Source of the DNA: Bacillota bacterium
GTDB taxonomy: Bacteria > Bacillota > Clostridia > Acetivibrionales > DSM-1351
Direction of reading: 5' to 3'
Length of the DNA: 63,538 nucleotides
NCBI GenBank assembly: GCA_023391425.1
Contig: JAEWAX010000028.1
Location: 1-63,538, forward strand
The number at the start of each line of letters is the position of its first letter. Position 1 is the stretch's first letter. Positions 59,887 to 63,538 of this stretch are shown here, in pieces. The position numbers were made by a program, and so were the translations under genes. Under the pieces are notes generated by a model. It did not search any database and had not been told where the DNA came from. It saw only the letters and a program-made list of their open reading frames with translations.

Positions 59887-61461
59887 TTATACCTTTAAAC
59901 CAACTTTTCTACTGCTTAATCCACTTAGATATAAATCATCTGATCTCTGAAAATCAATCTCTGACTTAGCAATCTGGAAGTCTGGATATCCGTAAGCACC
60001 CATTTCATCTAGGTCAACTCCTTCAAGCTCAACTTCAGGTTTTACTCTAATACCTAATGTCTTATCAAGAATTTTGAAGAATACATATGAAAAACCAAAC
60101 CCCCAAACGATTAATACACCAACTGTTATCATCTGTGCAACAAGCTGTGAAGCATCACCATAAAATAATCCTTTAACTCCACCTGCAACACCATTTATGC
60201 CATCACCATAAGAACCATCTGCGAATAGTCCAACACAAATTACTCCGAATACACCATTTACTGCATGGACTGAAATTGCTCCAACAGGATCATCAATCTT
60301 GAGTTTGTTTTCAACAAATGCTACTGATAAACAAACAAGTAATCCAGCAATCGCTCCGATTATGAAAGATGATATAGCGTTTACAAAGGCACAAGGAGCT
60401 GTAATTGCAACCAATCCAGCAAGTGCGCCATTACATGTCATAGATGGATCTGGCTTACCATACCTTTTCCACATATAGAACATTGCAACCAATCCGCCGA
60501 TAGCACCTGCTATCATAGTATTTGTAGCAACAACAGCAAGTCTGAAGTCGCCTGCATTTAAGGTTGAACCTGCATTGAATGCGAACCAGCAAAAGAAAAG
60601 AACTATAGTACCTGTAACTGCCATTGGTATATCATGCCCAGGAAAAGCTCTAGGTGTTCCATCTTTTTTAAATTTACCAATTCTAGGTCCTATTATTTTC
60701 GCAGCTGCAAGAGCCATCATGCCACCCATTGAGTGAACTACTGCTGATCCAGCAAAATCAACTGCACCATGTCCTAATCCAAAATTCTTACCTAGTGTTG
60801 ATAACCAACCACCACCCCATACCCAGTTTCCGAACAGTGGATAATAAATCATTGACACAAATAATGAGGAAATAACAATAGCAGAGTATTTAACTCTTTC
60901 AGCAACTCCACCTGTTGGAATTGTACAGGTTGTATCCATAAATACCATCTGGAAGAAAAATAATGCGTATATGCCAGCATCATAAGTTCCTCCACTTTGT
61001 AGGAAGAAACCCTTATACCCTGCTATTCCTCCAAAGCCAGGAATTGAAAGCATACCATTTAGTGCTGCTCCTCCGGTACCTAAGCCTGCAGCTCCACCAG
61101 AGCCACCAAACTGTAGTGCAAAACCTACAAAGAAGTAACCTATTGCACCAACCAAGAATACCATAAAATTCATTGTAATTGTGTGAGCTGCATTTTTTGC
61201 TCGGCAAAATCCTGTTTCAACCATGGCAAAACCACATTGAAAGAAAAACACCATAAATCCTGTAATCATTATCCAAACAAAGTTTGCACTTAACTGTGCT
61301 CTACTTGCCATAGAAGCTACATCTGTAAGAGTTTCCTTACCAGTTACAGTTGTATATGATGCTCCGGTTGGGTCTCCTGCCGCCATCGCTATTGAAGTAA
61401 TAACAGTTGTTAATATTGCTACTATTGACACGAAACTTAATATTTTTACTATTTTTCTCAT
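59887..61461 (-). CDS. amt: Ammonium transporter 2 (long form)
   Basis: 524 residues, longer than amtB1 (417). An N-terminal signal-like helix and threonine-rich stretch precede an Amt core with MVETGFCRAKNAAHTI, pore histidines in AVVHSMGGMMALAA and ISVHAVNGVFGV, and CWFAFNAGSTLNAG. The tail ends with VELEGVDLDEMGAYGYPDFQ, also seen in similar transporters. It lies after glnK2 and a small membrane gene and is controlled with them by two tandem attenuators. Confidence 0.94.
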   Translation of the reverse strand: MRKIVKILSFVSIVAILTTVITSIAMAAGDPTGASYTTVTGKETLTDVASMASRAQLSANFVWIMITGFMVFFFQCGFAMVETGFCRAKNAAHTITMNFMVFLVGAIGYFFVGFALQFGGSGGAAGLGTGGAALNGMLSIPGFGGIAGYKGFFLQSGGTYDAGIYALFFFQMVFMDTTCTIPTGGVAERVKYSAIVISSLFVSMIYYPLFGNWVWGGGWLSTLGKNFGLGHGAVDFAGSAVVHSMGGMMALAAAKIIGPRIGKFKKDGTPRAFPGHDIPMAVTGTIVLFFCWFAFNAGSTLNAGDFRLAVVATNTMIAGAIGGLVAMFYMWKRYGKPDPSMTCNGALAGLVAITAPCAFVNAISSFIIGAIAGLLVCLSVAFVENKLKIDDPVGAISVHAVNGVFGVICVGLFADGSYGDGINGVAGGVKGLFYGDASQLVAQMITVGVLIVWGFGFSYVFFKILDKTLGIRVKPEVELEGVDLDEMGAYGYPDFQIAKSEIDFQRSDDLYLSGLSSRKVGLKV

Positions 61462-61501
61462 TTGAATCCCCTCTTTTCTTTTTTTATATGTTCACTCCAT
61501 T

Positions 61502-61795
61502 TCATTTAGCAGTTCTTAGCTTTTTTACTTTTTTAAAGTTACTCCACGCGAAAACAGAAGATTCTTTGTAAAGTTCCTTTTTTAGTTTTATAACAGATAA
61601 AAAATACCTTACTCCCAAGTAAGCAACCAATGCTCCAAAAATCAGGCCTGGTACGTTTGTATTCAGTACTTTAAACGAAATATCATTCACCCAACTATAA
61701 ATACCAAAAATTATACCTGAACTGCTAATGCCTAGAGAAATTATTGATAAAGCTATAATTAATATTTTTTTTGTGTTTATAGGATTTATAATCAT
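61502..61795 (-). CDS. Small membrane protein between PII and Amt genes
   Basis: About 97 residues with two hydrophobic helices: near residues 12-30 (LIIALSIISLGISSSGIIFG) and 43-63 (VPGLIFGALVAYLGVRYFL), then a basic tail (KKVKKLRTAK). The ATG at 61795 follows the glnK2 stop by one base; upstream ATGs at 61807 and 61822 overlap glnK2. No family recognised. Its position in a glnK-amt operon suggests an accessory to ammonium transport. Confidence 0.65.
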   Translation of the reverse strand: MIINPINTKKILIIALSIISLGISSSGIIFGIYSWVNDISFKVLNTNVPGLIFGALVAYLGVRYFLSVIKLKKELYKESSVFAWSNFKKVKKLRTAK

Positions 61796-61796
61796 T

Positions 61797-62135
61797 TTAG
61801 ATCGCATCGTCACCACTCTCACTTGTTCTTATTTTTACTGCCTGTTCAACATCATACACAAATATCTTGCCATCACCAACATTACCTGTCTTAACTTTAG
61901 CTGTAATTTTCTTTATTAAGTCGTCTACTAAATCATCATGTACAACTGTCTGTACCATTACTTTGGGAAGAAGATTTATACTAACTTCTGCTCCTCTGTA
62001 GATTTCTTTCCTGCCCTTCTGAAGTCCACAGCCCGAAACCATTAATACTGTCATACCATATACCTGTGATGCATTTAAAATATCTTTTACATCTTCGAGC
62101 TTTTCAGGTCTGATAATCATTTCAATTTTTTTCAT
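61797..62135 (-). CDS. glnK: PII nitrogen regulatory protein 2
   Basis: About 112 residues, paralogue of the PII at 19585. The T-loop is KEIYRGAEVSINLLPK with Val at position 51 instead of the uridylylated Tyr, and the signature is TGNVGDGKIFVYDV. The ATG at 62135 has AAAGGAG ten bases upstream; a GTG two codons before is less likely. It is the first gene of glnK2-small membrane gene-amt2, with two attenuators upstream. Confidence 0.94.
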   Translation of the reverse strand: MKKIEMIIRPEKLEDVKDILNASQVYGMTVLMVSGCGLQKGRKEIYRGAEVSINLLPKVMVQTVVHDDLVDDLIKKITAKVKTGNVGDGKIFVYDVEQAVKIRTSESGDDAI

Positions 62136-62176
62136 AATCACTCATCTCCTTTTATTAATTTAAATAATTTAAAAAT

Positions 62177-62216
62177 AAAAAAACGCCAGATTTCTTTTGA
62201 AATCGGCGTCGTTGCC
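62177..62216 (-). promoter_or_regulatory. Attenuator 2 in the glnK2-amt2 leader (hexaloop plus terminator)
   Basis: Minus strand: TGGC-AACGAC-GCCG is a hexaloop hairpin (A1, G4; core 62216-62205) that overlaps terminator CGCCGATTTC/GAAATCTGGCG, followed by TTTTTTT (62183-62177). Confidence 0.7.
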
Positions 62217-62263
62217 AAATTAACTGCTTAAGCTCATTTAATCAAGATAATCAAACTAAAACT

Positions 62264-62307
62264 AAAAAAGCCAGATTTCGAATGTTTTCGAAACTGGCAG
62301 CATTGCC
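62264..62307 (-). promoter_or_regulatory. Attenuator 1 in the glnK2-amt2 leader (hexaloop plus terminator)
   Basis: Minus strand: GGC-AATGCT-GCC (62307-62296) has an A1/G4 loop and overlaps terminator GCCAGTTTCGAA/TTCGAAATCTGGC, followed by TTTTTT (62269-62264). It lies about 90 bases upstream of attenuator 2, making a serial double gate. Confidence 0.72.
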
Positions 62308-62365
62308 TAAAATATATTAAATTTGATTTTCTAATAATTAAATAATATTTAATTGCTATAAGAGT

Positions 62366-62394
62366 ATGATAACACATATTTTTATTCTTTTCAA
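62366..62394 (-). promoter_or_regulatory. Sigma-A type promoter of glnK2-amt2
   Basis: Minus strand: TTGAAA (62394-62389), 17-bp spacer, TATCAT (62371-62366). Predicted start near 62359, about 50 bases before the first attenuator. Confidence 0.65.
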
Positions 62395-62620
62395 TAAGTT
62401 TTTGAAATTTATTTTTTTTCTACCGTCAAATAGTTTTCATTTTTTGTTTTACATAGTTCTGATATACCCTCCTATATATCGCTTTAAGGTATACTTTTAT
62501 TAGCAAGATTTATATCTCAAACCAAATTAAAATATGAAGGATTCGACATGTGATTCATTCATTATCTTATAATCAACTTAATTCTTTACTACTAGGTTTT
62601 TATACAGCAATAAGGATTGT

Positions 62621-62660
62621 TAAAAAAGCTGATTCCCTTTAAAATACAGGAATCAGCTTT
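62621..62660 (-). terminator. Intrinsic terminator after the SLH protease-like gene
   Basis: AAGCTGATTCC and GGAATCAGCTT stem with T runs on the minus strand, about 80 bp past the stop at 62739. Confidence 0.8.
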
Positions 62661-62738
62661 TATTCGTCTTACCTTTATAAAATAGTCTTAACACTTGCAA
62701 AGACTTATCTGAACTAAGTCTTCTTTATCTTCGCGGTG

Positions 62739-63538
62739 CTACTTAGACTCCGTATGACCTGAGCCTCCTGTTGTATTTCCTGCTGAACTTCCCCCAGGTA
62801 ATTTACTTGTCAAGACTGTTAAAATAGTCTGAATATCTGCATTAGTGACTTCCGATTTAGGGTTAAAATTGCCTTTGTCATCGAGCTTGATAACGCCTGA
62901 ATTTACTACTGCTTTTACTTTATCCTTTGCATACGAACTGATAGAATTCACATCCGATATTTGAGCTTCCTTCCCGCTCAATTGTATTCCATTCAATATA
63001 GCTACTTTGCATATAATAACAGCTAGCTCTTCTCGTGTAAGCTTTTTATTCTCGTTGTAGTTACCTTTACTATCAGCAGTTATTAGTCCGGCTTGCTTTG
63101 CAACGTCTAGTGTATTTGGAACGCCCGCAAGTACAATTTCAAATAATTGAGCTCTTGTGACAGTTTCCTCCGATTTATTTGTTCCTTGATCAATTGAAAT
63201 TATAGTATCATAAAGCTCTTTATTTTCATTCAACTTTTGTATACTACCCGAAGTTGAATAAGCTCCATTTTTTAAGAAGTTTTCAATCATGACATATGAA
63301 TCTTTTACATCCTGAACTGTTACAGACTTAATTTCACGTAAAATCTTCAATTGATCATCTGCTGACTTACCTGAAAGATACCTATTTATTGAATTTACTG
63401 CCCCAGTAAGCTCTCCACTTGTTGCTGAATAAGTACTGAAGGCGTTCAAGATAAACCTGTCCAAATCTGTTTGATTTATATCTATATTTTTAAGGAAATT
63501 AGGTAATCCTTTATATATTTCAAAGGTCTCCTTGATAT
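62739..63538 (-). CDS. S-layer-homology M16C (insulinase)-like peptidase, C-terminal part
   Basis: The frame stays open to the right edge, so the start and zinc site are outside. The visible N-terminal part (ETFEIYKGLPNFLKNI, DLDRFILNAFSTYS, TGELTGAVNSINRYLSGK) resembles the C-terminal region of PreP/insulinase-type M16C proteases. It is followed by SLH-like repeats (EETVTRAQLFEIVL, LTREELAVIICK, SYAKDKVKAVVNSGVI, KSEVTNADIQTILTVL) and a Gly/Ser tail. It would be a cell-surface peptidase. The M16C call is moderate; the SLH call is firmer. Confidence 0.72.
   Translation of the reverse strand, partial: IKETFEIYKGLPNFLKNIDINQTDLDRFILNAFSTYSATSGELTGAVNSINRYLSGKSADDQLKILREIKSVTVQDVKDSYVMIENFLKNGAYSTSGSIQKLNENKELYDTIISIDQGTNKSEETVTRAQLFEIVLAGVPNTLDVAKQAGLITADSKGNYNENKKLTREELAVIICKVAILNGIQLSGKEAQISDVNSISSYAKDKVKAVVNSGVIKLDDKGNFNPKSEVTNADIQTILTVLTSKLPGGSSAGNTTGGSGHTESK

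Overview
The window is 63.5 kb of low-GC DNA that reads as a mesophilic anaerobic Clostridia genome, probably a cellulolytic Ruminiclostridium/Clostridium cluster III relative. Supporting signs are strong AGGAGG ribosome sites, frequent TTG/GTG starts, a Spo0A-type regulator, a two-subunit class I fumarase, ferredoxin-linked split glutamate synthase, type III glutamine synthetase, an archaeal-type AspRS with GatCAB, and an ORP/MinD/NifX iron-sulfur cluster typical of strict anaerobes. The species call is inference from gene content.

Layout. 1-0.6 kb: 3' end of an unknown gene, then tRNA-Asp, tRNA-Glu and tRNA-Lys. 0.8-10.5 kb: purA, a DUF1858 protein, fumarase, a Usp protein, HU, a Spo0A paralogue, aroK-aroC-aroA and a THUMP methyltransferase. 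11-19.3 kb: gdhA, RNA-modification genes, a HAD phosphatase, agmatinase, a membrane-anchored serine peptidase and a Crp/Fnr regulator. 19.6-38.3 kb: nitrogen block with PII-AmtB, an ANTAR regulator, glnA, split GOGAT genes, gatCAB with a probable non-discriminating AspRS, glnN (GSIII) and a chemoreceptor. 38.5-40.4 kb: an SH3-NlpC/P60 wall hydrolase and gene debris. 40.4-46.6 kb: ORP-like cluster (two NifX-like proteins, two ferredoxin-MinD ATPases, Mrp, NifU-like scaffold, DUF134 regulator). 46.8-53.3 kb: MarR-thioesterase unit, flavodoxin, TetR-MFS pair, ICMT-like enzyme and a recombinase scar. 53.3-63.5 kb: asnB, a Tyr/Gly/Arg repeat protein, deoC with its probable RpiR regulator, a Kef-type antiporter, a second PII-Amt operon and an S-layer-homology M16-like protease running off the end.

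The strongest pattern is regulatory. At least nine intrinsic terminators have a small hairpin overlapping their 5' arm, with a six-base loop carrying A at position 1 and G at position 4. That is the signature of RNA bound by ANTAR antiterminators. They precede amtB1 (two in tandem), the split GOGAT operon, gatCAB-AspRS, glnN, the chemoreceptor gene, asnB, the Kef antiporter and the glnK2-amt2 operon (two in tandem). The window encodes one ANTAR protein, next to glnA, whose receiver domain has lost its phosphoacceptor Asp. The simplest model is one local ANTAR regulon joining ammonium uptake, Gln/Glu/Asn synthesis, Asn-tRNA formation and chemotaxis. Other regulatory finds are a Shine-Dalgarno-sequestering leader on gdhA, a structured glnA leader, and paired operators for RpiR/deoC, MarR and TetR.

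Decayed genes (peptide deformylase, ABC ATPase, flavin reductase, serine recombinase) and several palindromic intergenic elements mark past rearrangement. No CRISPR array, rRNA, prophage or intact insertion sequence was seen.
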